This document shows, one piece after another, positions 10,438 to 21,765 of a stretch of 64,000 nt of DNA. Below the pieces are notes generated by a model. It searched no databases, was not told the origin of the DNA, and saw only the letters and a program-made list of their open reading frames with translations. Each line of letters starts with the position of its first letter. Position 1 is the stretch's first letter. The position numbers and the translations under genes are program-made. The DNA comes from Microcyclospora pomicola (taxonomy: Eukaryota; Ascomycota; Dothideomycetes; Capnodiales), in the NCBI GenBank assembly GCA_002786065.1, contig NHNY01000027.1, positions 1 to 64,000 of the forward strand. The letters run 5' to 3'.

Positions 10438-10598
10438 ATGCATGTGAGGCCCAGGATGTCGCGGCTTGGGCGGGTCAGAGTGGAGTTGGGTCGCTACCGT
10501 AGTCGGTAGCCAAAAAGATGTCGATCAGTGACGACTTCGTGCTTCGTGCCAGGTATAATCAAAGTTGAGACTCAACAGAGAATGTGGAGTCCACGATC

Positions 10599-12429
10599 CT
10601 ATTGCAGATCCTCCATGCCATACTCGTCCTCCTCCTTAAAGTCACCCCCATCCCAAAAGTGTGTTTGGTGATTCATCTGGCCGCTTGACATGCCGCTGCC
10701 TCCGGACTGAAAGCCGGGGCTAGTAGCCTGCTGTTGCTGGTAGTCGGACAGCCCATTCATGGCTTGGTTGTCACCACTGTTGACACTATCACCAGCAACG
10801 TTGGTGAATCCTGGCACTCTCAGGCCAGAGCCGGGAGCACGAGAGTATCTGGTGAACCCACCATGAGGCGCGTGCTTGTTGAGGATCTCGCAGAGCTCGC
10901 TATGCATACGACGCTCGGCGTCCTCCTGCTGGAACGGCCACGTACCGCCGAGTCTGGTAATATACTCCTTGAGTTCTTGCTCTTGCTGGAGTTTCAAGTG
11001 GGTGTACCACATCATGTCGCGAGTCCAGGCCACGGAGCCGTTCAAGATATCGCCTTTGTTGGGACCCTTGTCCTTCTCCTCTATCGGGAGACCTTGCGTG
11101 ATGTTGCCACTACCAGCAGCCTTTCGACCTTGCGAGGTCCCGAGAAGCGATGCTGCCCCAGGCGGTGACATGCCACTGGCATTGGCAATCGAGGGTGAGA
11201 GCGGTGCATTGGTCAGGAGATGCTTGCGGACTTTCTCATCCTCCAGCCTGTGCTGCGGGACGAGGCCGCCCAGGTCATGAATGCGGTCGTTGATGTTGTC
11301 GCGGCGACGGCGCTCGACCTGATTGTGCGATTCACGCCTCTTTCGACGCTTCATTTCTACATTGGTACCGCTCTCCATCTTGGTGGGCAGAGACGATACC
11401 ATCTTGTGATTTCCCATTCCCACGTGGCCATTGTTGTTCATCACGTCATGATTGTTCTTCAACACCTCGGAGATCCCAACGTGGATGGGGTGCCCGTTGG
11501 GTGAAGGGAATGGCGAGTTGTCGTTGTAGCTGTGGCCACTGGGGGTGCTTTCCCATCCTGCCCCACCAACGGAACTTGGCTGTCTTCCATGTGCCATGTG
11601 CAACATACCACGATGTGAGATGTCATCACCAATCTGCATGTGATTCATCCCTGGTGTGTTGGGCGCGGCAGGTGATCGAGAGTCTGACAGCTTGCGGTCA
11701 CCAATATGCGGCGTGTTTCGGTAGACACGGCTGTTTTGTGGCAAGCTGTGACCGAACTGTCTGAAAGCGGCCATATGGCTACCGCCACTAAAGGGTGAAT
11801 GGATCGGTGCATCTGGGGTGTGCGAGAATGCTGCATGCTGATTGTTGTAGGACGATTGTGGTGGGAAGAAGCTGTGGATGTTCTGATCGAAATCCACGCC
11901 ATTGTTGACCAGTTGACCTTGATTAGGCTGCAGGTCAAGTAGTTCATCATCGGCGATACCCGAGTTGTTGCCGGTGGTGAATCTCGAACCAACGTATCCT
12001 TGTGACGCGCCTGGGCCTGCAGTCAGGCTGGCCGGGTCGATGTTTTGACTGCCGTTTGCGTTGCCATTTTGGTTCCACCCCTGCTGAGACTGACTTAGTC
12101 CATTACCGTAAGGCATGAAGGTGTTCGGATCGTAATGCCCAAAGTCATTTGGTTCGCTCTTGATGAAAGGTGAGCCCGCCATGTTGCCGTGCTCGGCCAA
12201 TGTACTGGGATCAAAGACCAAGTCGAACAGAGAGTCGTGCTTGTTGGTGTGCTTGCTTGTGTTCTCGAAGGGGGGAAATACAGTCAACTCGTCTGCTTCT
12301 AGAGTGGGGGAAATGTCAGCATCATGGCGAACAGCACACGCTGGTGTTTGTATGTGGTACGGGGAGCATCCATCCACAGGCAAACATGCCACATGAAGGC
12401 AACCGCGAAGACTTACCTCCTTCAATCAT
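10599..12429 (-). CDS. Class B bHLH transcription factor (fungal GlcD-gamma-like)
   Basis: Two exons: a 13-nt first exon (12417-12429, ATGATTGAAGGAG) and 10599-12298, giving 570 residues. The 118-nt intron is GTAAGT...CTAG with a TGCTGAC branch. The bHLH domain starts near residue 321 (RRKRRESHNQVERRRRDNIND). H329, E333 and R337 are the residues that read CACGTG-type E-boxes in class B proteins. Helix 1 and helix 2 are separated by an unusually long loop of about 60 residues (NAPLSPS to GPNKGDILNGSVAWTRD), as I recall for the fungal protein annotated GlcD gamma. The N-terminal 320 residues are Asn/Gln/Ser/Gly-rich and probably disordered; a Gln-rich and acidic C-terminus ends KEEDEYGMEDLQ. 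It is presumably nuclear. The target genes are not inferable. Confidence 0.88.
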
Positions 12430-15330
12430 TACTTGCTCAGCAGGTCCGAGTCTGAAACAAGGGACCAAGGTATCTCTTCTGCTCGTGCACAGCAACAACT
12501 GTTCCGTGAGTTATATCGTGTAATGAATCCACCCCTTTGCTCGTCTCTTAACCAATACGATGTGGACAAGCAGGTTCCGATCAGCGGTGGGCGTAGCGGT
12601 GTCGGGCGGTAACGCTTGATGTCGCACAGTTGATGGGTCCTTCCAGTCCCCGACTTCCAGAAACTGTCGAGGTTCGGAGCAAGACGATATGAAGTGGATG
12701 CGACGGGGGACTTCGGACGAGGGAAGCGATGCTATGAAACAGAAGTGTTAGCTAATGATGAGAAACGACTGCGACGTTGATGCCGGCAAGCTGCATGTAG
12801 ATTCGTAGGGCACGTCTGCATTGCTCAGGTGTCACCAACAGGCACTACTGCACACAGCCGTGCAGATCTGAGGTCTTCGTTTGTAGAGTTGCTGTCGATG
12901 ACATCTGGCCGTAGTAGACTGGTGCCGCGATAGTGCCAGCTGTTGCGAATCTGCCAGCTGCATTGCCCAGATGCCACTCCCCGCCACGCAGACGGAATTC
13001 ACAGATGCGTGTGTACTTACAGCAAATGCTGGATGAGTTGGTTGGCTCTCCGCGGTGCTACTCGTCGAGATGGACACAGCCTCTGAGTAGGAGTCGCCCC
13101 CAGCGGTGATGAGCCACAGGCTTGGCTTGGCAGCTTCTGACTGTGCGACGATGATGCGCACGATCCCCGAGACTGCTGATTGCTGATTGCCGCTCCGCAA
13201 AGAATTCTCGCAGCCTGTCTACCACGGGAGAAGACGACGATGAGACCGCAGCGGTCTCAAGAGCGGTGGTCGCCCACCAAGAAACCACACCGCAGACGGA
13301 TGTTGGTGGGTAGTGTGGACCCCGGTCGATGCTAGTCGATCAAATGGCGGGGTGAGCAAGGAAGGTTTCGCGGACGCACAGTTGGTGTCGCTACGCTGTC
13401 ACCAAGGACGTCAACCGTGGGTTACCAGCACGTCGACTGCTGTGCTGGTCGTCTGGTGTTGTTTGCCTCCTAGTTGACGGAGGTGGGCAATGGAAGACGG
13501 TCGGACAGAGGATGCGGCTGAAGTATGGGGTGTTCGACCGCTCGAGGCCGTAAAGGCGGTCAGAGCCCGCCACCAAGCGGAACAAGCAAGTTGGCGGCTG
13601 AGGGAGAGTGACGGCCACTGACTTGGGTTTCTTTATATCGGTGAGGGTCTGGTGGCAGGGAAAGCGGAAGCGGTGGTCGTGCTTATGTGCTGCTGCTATG
13701 GCCGAGCGGAGGGTCTGTCGAGGTTGTACTGTCGTGGCCCAAGGTGGGGGGTGTACGACGTCGGCGGATGGAATGCAGCAAGTGGGAACGACGGAAGCGT
13801 GAACGGCAACGCGGATCGAGCTGGAGGTACAGGTCGATACAAGTTTGGATGTGAAGTCGTAAAGCAGGGTTCGGTGACGAGCCGCACATGGGTATAGACG
13901 GAGGGTTATATAGATGCCTATCAAGATCGCTATTGCTGACCGACTGGCATCGATATCGTGTACTTGGCTACCTCAGGTCACTATCGCTACATCGAATGTC
14001 TCGAATGCCTGGACGACGGCCTGTCCATCCACACACCACCAACACGACAATCCAAGGCTATCAGCACCCCCCAACTCATCATCCTCCGCATACGAATGCG
14101 CTTTGGTCTCAGTCGTAATGGCGTCGACGTAACGGCGAAGTGACTCACCACTCCGGACTAGACGCCTAAGGGCCGCATCATATCCTTTGCTTGACGTGCT
14201 AGGCAGTCGTACTTTGCCTGGTTCTTGTTGCGAGAATGTGCTCGTGCAACTGTTGAACACCGGAGCCTCCACCGCCGCCGTCTGTCATGCGGAAAGGAAT
14301 GATTGAGGTGAGATGTGCGCCAATCAACTTGGCGATCCGGACGCGAACCTAGACCTCCAGCCACAGCCCCGAGAGTTGGAGCGAAAGTGAGACATGAGGT
14401 CGATCATGAATACGAATGAGCCTCCACGACCAATCGGGCCACGGCAAGCGACAGCTTCGTAACATGAGGGTGGCACCCTTGAATCTAGATACTGACCGGG
14501 TGGCGCATCATGATGCCTCGATTGTCGGCCTGCGTGAGAGACACCCAGCTTGAGTGCCCAGACTTGGGCTGATCGATCATCAGAAGCAGGTGATGCTGGA
14601 ACGGGATGCATAGCCACTCGCGACTCTGCATACCTTACGCAACAAGATCGATAGGGTAGGGTGAGGTATGTACAGTTACTGCACTGTACATGCACACCAT
14701 CTGCGACCTTATTCGCAATAGTCTTTGCCTTCTTCTCGTCCGTGTAACCATGGCCCTCACTTTTCCCTGCATCCCATTGACGTGACCTCACGCCGATGAG
14801 AGCGCTGCTCTTCGTACCTAAAGTATGTACTCTGCAGTCTCCTCACGTCTGACTCTGTCTCGAACCCAATCTGCATGAGAACATGTCATGTATACACTCA
14901 TAGCCACCGAGATACCCACCGCGTGATTTGCTGCTACTGTGCGCTTGATGATCCTCCGTCTCAAGCCTAAAGTCTACCGGCGCCGCGACTTATGCCCGTC
15001 GACCCCGGATTGTCAAAGCACACCACTGCACTCCACACGACAGCTTCGACTGTACATCCACCTTACCCGGGACAACGACAACGACGACATAGCCCGGCGA
15101 GCTCAGATCGTGACAGCCACTTCGCCTACCAGCTACTCCGATCCCCCACTCTCATCCAACCGCTTGTGCGGCACTTGTCTGCAACGCGTCCTCCGTAGGC
15201 AGCATCCTCCTAACAGGCATCACACAACACTCGAATCGCCTCAATAGACACCTTACATATATCCAGCGACTCACCAGTCGTCGAGTCCCTCCCCGAGTCA
15301 TCCACATCCAACAATCACAACTGCGCCATC
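12430..15330. other. Gene-poor 2.9 kb between divergent bHLH and SFT2 genes
   Basis: Probably contains the long 5' flank or leader of the bHLH gene and the promoter of SFT2. The longest frames (about 177 codons at 13391-13924 minus, 155 at 14324-14791 minus) lack good starts or recognisable sequence. A perfect inverted repeat lies at 14668-14691. Confidence 0.5.
14668..14691. repeat. Perfect inverted repeat ATGTACAGT-n6-ACTGTACAT
   Basis: Nine-base arms are separated by six bases, in intergenic DNA. It could be a dimeric regulator site or chance; the TACAGT/ACTGTA core recurs in other spacers of this window. Confidence 0.7.
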
Positions 15331-17065
15331 ATGGCGTCGTCATCCTTCCGCGATAGCATGAATAGCATGGGGTGGTCTCGTCGAGAAACAACAGCAGCAA
15401 GCACGAGCAAGTCTGGCGCGGGATTACTAGGCTCTTTGCAAAGCCTCAACCCTTTCGCCGGCGAAGATAGGGTACTGCTGCCGACGCATGAAGGCGAGGC
15501 TCCGGGTGCGCCCCTACCCGCCCGAACAAGAAGAGAGGAGGACGAAGCATGGTTCGCATGTAAGTTTGCGATGGTGTCACCACCAGTCCTCCCTGCCTTA
15601 GATTATCCCAGGGTGGCCTCATGATTCGTGAGTCACTGCATCGTGTGGCACAGGAGGCAAGATCAAGAGGACTACAACAAGCTTCAGATCAGAACTGTTG
15701 GTCTGCTAGCTGTGGCAATGCAAGACATCGCAGCCTGCATCCTGCACCGCAACCCTGTCGATGTGACTGCTGCAAAGTTCCTGCATGCTGTCACTCCCTC
15801 CCGTTACACTTCTTGACCTCACTCTATGTTTTGCCTGTCGTTCGCTGGATGCAGACGATGTCAACACGCCCATATTCATCACTTCCGAAGCATGGCTGAC
15901 AGGTGCCTATAGTGAGTCGATGGGACAGGATTATGGTCTTTGGCGGCCTCAATCTCGCCGCTGTTGCATTATTCATCGTTTGCTTCACTCTAATCCCGCT
16001 GCTCAGTCTTCGCCCACGCAAGTTCGCAATACTGTACGTATCGAGGTCCCTTTCTTGGTCTTCACACACCTTCCTCAACCCCCACTACCCCACTTGTCTG
16101 AGGTGCTTTCGAACCGAAGGTGGTGTGTAGGGGACGCGTGTTCCTTTCCCGTGTTCGAATGCAAGCATCATCCATTCTCACGAAGATTCGCTTTGCACGG
16201 CGCACCGGTGAACAGCCACACAGCCTTCAAGAAGAGTCGAAGCTTTTCCATCACCGGCTGAAGCACATGTTACGAGAATGTCCGTGTGATCATGTACTCT
16301 AGATGTGCAACTGGCTGCGGCATTGTGTGTGTCGCCTTGTGAAGCATCATGTTCGCCTGTCATCACACGCCATATCTGACGACCTCCCTCATGACCTAAG
16401 GTCATAGAAATCGCCAGAGCTGGCAGTGTTGTTTGTGTTTACCCCAGCTAATCGATGTTGACCACAGATGGACCATGGCAAGTGTTTTGTTTCTGGCCTC
16501 TTGGGCGGTGATGATGGGACCGGTCGTCTATGGTAAGCTTGCTTCTCACCCTCGATACATTGATTGTACCGTTTTCACCATCCACACAAAATTGAGGCGC
16601 GCATATCTGAGGGATGGGAACAATCGTCGCCACCAGACCTTTTGCAGCATGCTAACCGTTCTTGATCAGTGCGCCACCTGGTCTCACAAGATCGTCTGCC
16701 CTTCACCGCGACCTATTTCGGAAGCATTGCGCTGACCCTGTATTTCGCAATCGGAGTGAGTCTAGCCCAGCCCCAGTCCTGCTTTTCCACTTTCGTCTTA
16801 TCAGACTCCGCCATGGTCTGGATTTGTCGACCTGCAACTTTTGCGATGCTTCCTCTCGTCCAATTCTGCTCGACCTCGTGTGAACATCCTGACTTACAGA
16901 TCTTCCTCACAGCTCCGCAGCAGCATCCTCACCCTCATGTCCTCGATCGTCCAGGTCGTTGCACTTTCCTGGTACCTCATCAGTTACTTCCCCATGGGCT
17001 CGCAGGGTCTTCGCTTTGCGGCCAATTTCGGCACGAGTCGAGTAACAGCTTGGATGACTGGATGA
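15331..17065 (+). CDS. SFT2: Sft2, Golgi vesicle-transport membrane protein
   Basis: Five exons: 15331-15559, 15913-16033, 16468-16532, 16670-16755 and 16913-17065, giving 217 residues. Every junction is GT-AG, and CTGAC/CTAAC-like branch sites precede the acceptors. The N-terminus (MASSSFRDSMNSMGWSRRET) is soluble. LSRWDRIMVFGGLNLAAVAL starts the first of four membrane segments, followed by the conserved SLRPRKFAIL, ASWAVMMGPVVY, RLPFTATYFGSIALTLYFAIG and YFPMGSQGLRFAANFGTSRV elements of the Got1/Sft2 superfamily. In yeast Sft2 helps retrograde vesicles fuse with the Golgi. Introns 1 and 2 are 353 and 434 nt, several times the size of the others in this window. The reconstruction is strong because each exon matches consecutive family blocks. 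Confidence 0.93.
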
Positions 17066-17605
17066 TCGTGCATGCTTTCTGTGCCAAGAGACATGTAGCT
17101 TCTACCTTGTGCCGCGCAATCCCGGTACAATGCTGTCTGGATGGCTTGATCGCCACCACTCTCTTCACTTCTCACATTCTGCCGTCGCAAGCGTACATCC
17201 ATGAGCTCAATCCAGTTTCACGGGCAAAGTCCAGCCGTGATAGGCGTCTGATGCAGAGTAGACCTCGTGACGGCCCTGGCCGAATGCACATGCGGCATGA
17301 TCTGCGAGCCGGACGAGAACCGTAGATCCCTGCTCCGTACTCCACACATCCCTGCCACATCGAGTGATTTCTTTGTACTTTCCCTGGCTGTTCGTCTAGA
17401 AATGCACTCTCTTGCTTCCGAACCCTATCAACCACCACCCCTCCTCCATTCATCAGCCCACGAGCTCGAGATCGTCTAGGAGCTCCCCACACGAATGAGG
17501 GGTTATTTCCGAGTGATTTGTGGCATGTGACCCATCCTTGAGATAATTCCACGGGTGTCCTGCTTTACAGTACATAAAGCTAAGGTATCCAGAAGGTGTG
17601 GATCT

Positions 17606-17630
17606 GTACAGTACAGTACAGTACAGTACA
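17606..17630. repeat. (GTACA)5 microsatellite
   Basis: Five perfect GTACA units in non-coding sequence. Confidence 0.9.
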
Positions 17631-17935
17631 GTGAAACTAGCCTACCAAAGTACAGCCACACCACGCGCAGTTGCACGATCAAGGGTCTCGCATACCCTTA
17701 CAGTGATGCTTGCGCCACACCCTCCATCAACTCCTCCCGCTTCTTGTGTCGTGTACTCGTCTATGATGATGATGATTACGATACACTCACTTCCACCGTC
17801 TTGGCCTGGCTCAGCCGCTCAAGACATGATTATCATACGTTACCTGGGTACACTGTCGACAAGACTGTTTGCCCTGCATGTGGCGGCGGTCTTCTTCGTC
17901 GTGCCGAGTGAAGTCCGGGGTGCATGCTGTAGTGT

Positions 17936-17976
17936 CAACCCTAAGATAGGTAGGTACCTTAGGTATCTTAGGGTTG
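17936..17976. repeat. Perfect 13-bp inverted repeat containing telomere-like CCCTAA/TTAGGG
   Basis: Arms CAACCCTAAGATA (17936-17948) and TATCTTAGGGTTG (17964-17976) are perfect reverse complements around a 15-nt spacer that itself contains GGTACC. Each arm carries the telobox-like AACCCTAA/TTAGGGTT core. Confidence 0.85.
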
Positions 17977-19017
17977 AGGTGAAAGCAACATCTACATGGA
18001 AGCAGATGCGACTATACAACTAGCTACCTCAATTACACCCTCTCCATTCAATGAATATAAGGTAACAGAATAGTATACCTACCTACCTCGATCAAGCTGC
18101 GCCGAACCGACGATTTAAAAGTGCACGAACGTCCAGCCCTGCACGTGTACATGCACATGCTTCCTCTGCAGTTGAAGATCTACGAACCAGAAACACCAAG
18201 CGCGTGGCCATGCAGGACCCTTTGGCAGCATCTTCCCACACGATCGCTGCGTTCTACGTCGGTTGTATTCGCCGTGTTACAGGCGATGTACCTCTGTATT
18301 TACTTGGGTAAGGTATGTACCCACGTACTATAGCTAGGTGGTTAGCTAAGTGAGGATTTGAATTGGCTGTGTTTAGCCGATATGTAGTAGAATCTAGAAA
18401 TCTGGCCACGCCATGGCCTGAGGGAGGTAAGTGGATGCTCGAGCATGGCGGGCAATGGCTGGGTCTTGGAAGACGGACTTTGCGGATAGATGTGGGTTTG
18501 CGCGCGGTTGGAAGGGTGGATGGGTAGAGTCATGAAGACGGTGTGGGATGTTTTAGAGATGGTGGGTTGGATGTCGTGGAGCTGGAATAGGGAGAGAGGG
18601 TGACATGAGGTTTGATGGAGTGCTGGGGGTAGCCGAGTTGGGAGGGATTTATTAGAATTGATAGCGATCGATGGGCATTTCTGGACAAGTGAGTTTGGGG
18701 GGAATGGTGGTGGAAGATGAGGTGTAGTGGTAAATATAACGATGGAATTGTTATCCTGTCCTTTGCTTCAGTGTACCGATGGTAGGTTACGATGTCTCGA
18801 TCATTCGAGATATCAGGTGTGTAGAATGATAGGTAATTGTGCGAATTTGCTTGCTGAGTGTAACATTGATTCTTCCATGGTCTGTGTATGGGCGCCGCGA
18901 ATGACACAAGTGAATCTGGAAGTGATACAATTCCATCCTCCGATGGCAGAACAGATAAGTAAGACATACAGAATAGACAATCGCTTTAACAACAGCATCG
19001 TGATCACACAACCCTCC

Positions 19018-19782
19018 TCATCCCAGACGTCTCGGCTTCTTACCCCGTGGCCCACCAAGCTTCAGCCTGGTCGCGTCCACCACCGCCGTGATCTTTCCGC
19101 GTATTCTCCTCCCCTCACTCCCTAGCAAGACCTTTGTGACCGCCTCTCTGCCCGCCCCGAATCCTCGCAGCACCACCTCCAGCTTGTTCATGTCCCGCAG
19201 CAAGCCCTTCTCCTGCACTTGCTTCAAGAAGAACGCCGCCAATTGGTATGCTGCATCATAGGAACCGCGTCCAGACTTCTTGAACCCGATGTTGCCCGCG
19301 GACAAGGACAGTAGGACGTCCACGATCTTCTTCTGGTCCGACGCCGTGCTGCCGATGGTGGAGAAGTTGGCCGTCTGCGAGGCCAGCTTTGGCGGCTGCA
19401 CTAACGTGATGTGCGTGTTGTGCTTCTGCGCGAGCACATGCATGCGATATGGCCGTTCCTGGAGCGATGCATTGAGATTGCTGCCATATTCGCGACCCAG
19501 TATCGATTCCGTTGTTTCCCCTAAGCCCTGCAGTTTCGAGGTAAAGCCATCTTGTGACGGTGCCCCAGCTCCACGTCGGCGCTCGTGTATGCTTTTGCTG
19601 AGCTGTGACAGCCCAGTCAAGGCTGCGTCTGGTTTGGCTGGCGCGGCTGTCGGGGTAGGAGTGGCTTCATCGGCGCGGAGGGTATTAGTGGTGGTAAAGG
19701 AGCGAGCGTGATGCGATAGTAATCGCTGCCGACAGGATTGGCAGATGTATGAATTGAACCCTCGTTTGACCACGGCCGCCAT
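19018..19782 (-). CDS. MRPS18: Mitochondrial small-subunit ribosomal protein uS11m (Mrps18-type)
   Basis: A single exon of 254 residues from ATG 19782. The frame continues upstream without another ATG and MAAVVKRGF fits a matrix-targeting start. The basic N-terminus (MAAVVKRGFNSYICQSCRQR, then LLSHHARSFTTTNTLRAD) is a classic presequence with a CXXC. The C-terminal 120 residues are the uS11 fold: GNIGFKKSGRGSYDAAYQLA, then LEVVLRGFGAGREAVTKVLL, then the rRNA-binding tail VVDATRLKLGGPRGKKPRRLG. The protein sits on the platform of the mitoribosomal small subunit. It is divergent from TIM44 with 243 bp between start codons, so the two mitochondrial genes probably share a promoter. Confidence 0.95.
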   Translation of the reverse strand: MAAVVKRGFNSYICQSCRQRLLSHHARSFTTTNTLRADEATPTPTAAPAKPDAALTGLSQLSKSIHERRRGAGAPSQDGFTSKLQGLGETTESILGREYGSNLNASLQERPYRMHVLAQKHNTHITLVQPPKLASQTANFSTIGSTASDQKKIVDVLLSLSAGNIGFKKSGRGSYDAAYQLAAFFLKQVQEKGLLRDMNKLEVVLRGFGAGREAVTKVLLGSEGRRIRGKITAVVDATRLKLGGPRGKKPRRLG

Positions 19783-20025
19783 GATGCACAATCCTGGCGA
19801 TGGATGATTGATGGGAAGTGAAGTTGCTGTGCTCGCTGTGTTGTGGAAATGCCATGTTCGTGAGAAAGTACATCGGCGAAGCTCGGGAGTCTTCGCCGAG
19901 AAGATGAGTTCCGTCGATGAAAAGATGAATATCATATAACCACCACCCACGCCTCCGACCATTCTTTTTATCTATTGTTTGCTAAACTCGGTTGTTGAGA
20001 TTGAGGTAGAATATACTGGAAGAGC
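19783..20025. promoter_or_regulatory. Probable bidirectional promoter, uS11m / TIM44
   Basis: Only 243 bp separate the divergent start codons of two nuclear genes for mitochondrial proteins, so both core promoters and 5' leaders must lie here. No single element was identified with confidence. Confidence 0.6.
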
Positions 20026-21765
20026 ATGAGTACGGCATCTCTTCGCGGCCTGTCTTTGCGAACAGGAGGCGGGCGCAGAAGCCATCTACTTTCGTCGACT
20101 CCTTCATCATATGGCCGCACAGCAGCGCACCGACGGTTAACGACCACTCATCACCACAACAGCGGTATCGCATCGAGACGGAGTCAAGATGCTCGCTCAG
20201 CCACCACGCCCCTTGTCGCGTTGCGGTCACAATTCTTACCAACCTCCATCCCCTCTTCAGTAATATCAGCAAGACACGTCTCCTTCAAAGAGCTACGAGA
20301 AGAGCGCGCGAGACAGCGAGCAGGAGAGTCTACGCCCCCTCCTCGGCCTGGAGCCGAGAAGCCCAAGACTGCTACGAAGCCCGCACCGGAGCCTGAAGCT
20401 GAAGCACCTGCACCGGAGACTTCAACATCAGACGAAGCCGAGCAAGCATTCGCCAAGGCAAAGGCTGAGAGTGAGCGCTACTGGGCGCGGCAGAAAGCGC
20501 AAGAAGAGAAAGCACAGGCAGACGCTAAGGCTGAAGGAGAGGAGGGCGCCGAGGGTAAGGAGAAGAACGAGCAAAAGAAGAAGAAGGATGAGGCTGCACC
20601 ACCACCTCACGGCAACAAGACACCTTGGCAGGTCTTCACAGAGACACTGAACGCTGAGTTCAAGGCCAATAAAGAGTGGGAGGAGAACACCAAACAGCTG
20701 GGTGGCGCACTCCATGACTTCACACAAAACCCTAACGTGCAACGCGCCAGAAGTGCATACGCGAAAGCTGCTGAAGCTGCAAGCACAACTACTGGAAAGG
20801 TCTTTCTGGGTACAGCAGGAGCGATCGGAAAAGGCGCAGCCTGGACATGGCAGACTCCTGTCGTCAAGGGTCTCAGACATGGTGCAGCAGCAGTGGGTTC
20901 CGGGGTGGAGAAGGCCACACGTCCGGTGCGAGAGACCGAGGCTTACAGAAATGTGAAAGACGTCATTGACGATGGCTCGTCGCAACGATACGGTGGTTGG
21001 ACCGAGAGGGAAGAGCGGAAACGAAGGAGAGAGGAGCGTGACGCCAAGATGGGCTTCAAGCCTCAGGAGATCCTCGAGGAAGATCCCAATGCGGGCACAA
21101 ACGTGACGGTACACAAAGATGCCGCATGGAAAGAGTCGTGGAAGTCATTTCGCGATACCAGTCCCGTGATGCAGCGCTTGTTCAGCTTCGGCAGTACTTA
21201 TCGCGAGTCTGAAAATCCACTCATCTCGACCGCAAGATCGGTCAGCGACAGAATCGCAGGTTTCTTCGCGGAGAACGAAACGGCGATGGTCATCAAGAAG
21301 TTCCGAGAGATGGACCCATCTTTCCAGCTCGAACCATTCTTGACCGAGATGCGGACATACATCCTACCCGAGGTTCTTGAGGCATACGTGAAAGGTGATG
21401 TGGAAGTTCTCAAGCAATGGCTTTCTGCAGCACAATTCCAGGTGTACTCTGCCTTGATGAAACAATACACCACCGCAGGCTTGGTCTCCGACGGGAAGAT
21501 CCTGGATATCCGAGGTGTAGACATTCTGTCGGCACGTATCCTGGATCCGGGCGACGTTCCTGTCTTTGTTATTATGTGCAGAACACAGGAGGTACATGTC
21601 TACAAGAACAAAAAGACTGGTCAACTCGCCGCAGGCATGGAAGATAAGGTACAACAGGTCACATACGCTATCGGTGTGACAAGGATACCAGAAGACGTGG
21701 CAAACCCAGAGACCCGCGGATGGAAATTGATTGAATTGCAAAAGAGTGGACGTGATTACATCTGA
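20026..21765 (+). CDS. TIM44: Tim44, import motor subunit of the TIM23 translocase
   Basis: A single exon of 579 residues. The N-terminus is Arg/Ser-rich without acids (MSTASLRGLSLRTGGGRRSH), a matrix presequence, and FKELREERARQRA resembles the conserved start of mature Tim44. A charged Glu/Lys/Ala-rich, probably coiled-coil segment spans about 120-210. The WEENTKQLGG region and ERAR/TERE segments follow. The C-terminal Tim44 domain (about 390-579) includes NPLISTARSVSDRIAGFFAE, EMRTYILPEVLEAYVKGD, LDIRGVDILSARILDPGDVP and the closing WKLIELQKSGRDYI. The family tethers mtHsp70 to the Tim23 channel on the matrix side of the inner membrane. Length and order of blocks fit the family, slightly long because of the low-complexity linker. 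Confidence 0.95.
   Translation: MSTASLRGLSLRTGGGRRSHLLSSTPSSYGRTAAHRRLTTTHHHNSGIASRRSQDARSATTPLVALRSQFLPTSIPSSVISARHVSFKELREERARQRAGESTPPPRPGAEKPKTATKPAPEPEAEAPAPETSTSDEAEQAFAKAKAESERYWARQKAQEEKAQADAKAEGEEGAEGKEKNEQKKKKDEAAPPPHGNKTPWQVFTETLNAEFKANKEWEENTKQLGGALHDFTQNPNVQRARSAYAKAAEAASTTTGKVFLGTAGAIGKGAAWTWQTPVVKGLRHGAAAVGSGVEKATRPVRETEAYRNVKDVIDDGSSQRYGGWTEREERKRRREERDAKMGFKPQEILEEDPNAGTNVTVHKDAAWKESWKSFRDTSPVMQRLFSFGSTYRESENPLISTARSVSDRIAGFFAENETAMVIKKFREMDPSFQLEPFLTEMRTYILPEVLEAYVKGDVEVLKQWLSAAQFQVYSALMKQYTTAGLVSDGKILDIRGVDILSARILDPGDVPVFVIMCRTQEVHVYKNKKTGQLAAGMEDKVQQVTYAIGVTRIPEDVANPETRGWKLIELQKSGRDYI

Larger units (their letters stand above)
7373..10598. other. Gene-free 3.2 kb stretch
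   Basis: No convincing gene. Several 100-200 codon frames occur on the minus strand (for example 7835-8443 and 9233-9784), but they lack a suitable ATG or resemble random Arg/Ser/Cys-rich translation. ATGCATGC motifs recur at about 7803 and 10030. There is a 30-bp tandem duplication near 9.7 kb and a GT-rich tract near 10.42 kb. Confidence 0.5.
17066..19017. other. Intergenic 1.95 kb rich in short repeats
   Basis: Holds a (GTACA)5 run, a short ATG-triplet repeat at about 17764-17776, a telomere-motif hairpin at 17936-17976 and several CCTACC/GGTAGG elements (17.9-18.35 kb). A 145-codon ATG frame on the minus strand (18530-18967) is Ser/Pro/His-rich, without recognisable features, and I do not call it. 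Confidence 0.5.

Noticed and set aside
14860-14885. Possible tRNA B-box-like TCGAACCC on the minus strand
   Set aside because: It does not match the GGTTCGANNCC consensus and no cloverleaf or A-box could be found around it.
18530-18967. 145-codon ATG frame on the minus strand
   Set aside because: Ser/Pro/His-rich translation with no domain; it lies in the 3' flank of the uS11m gene and is more likely non-coding.
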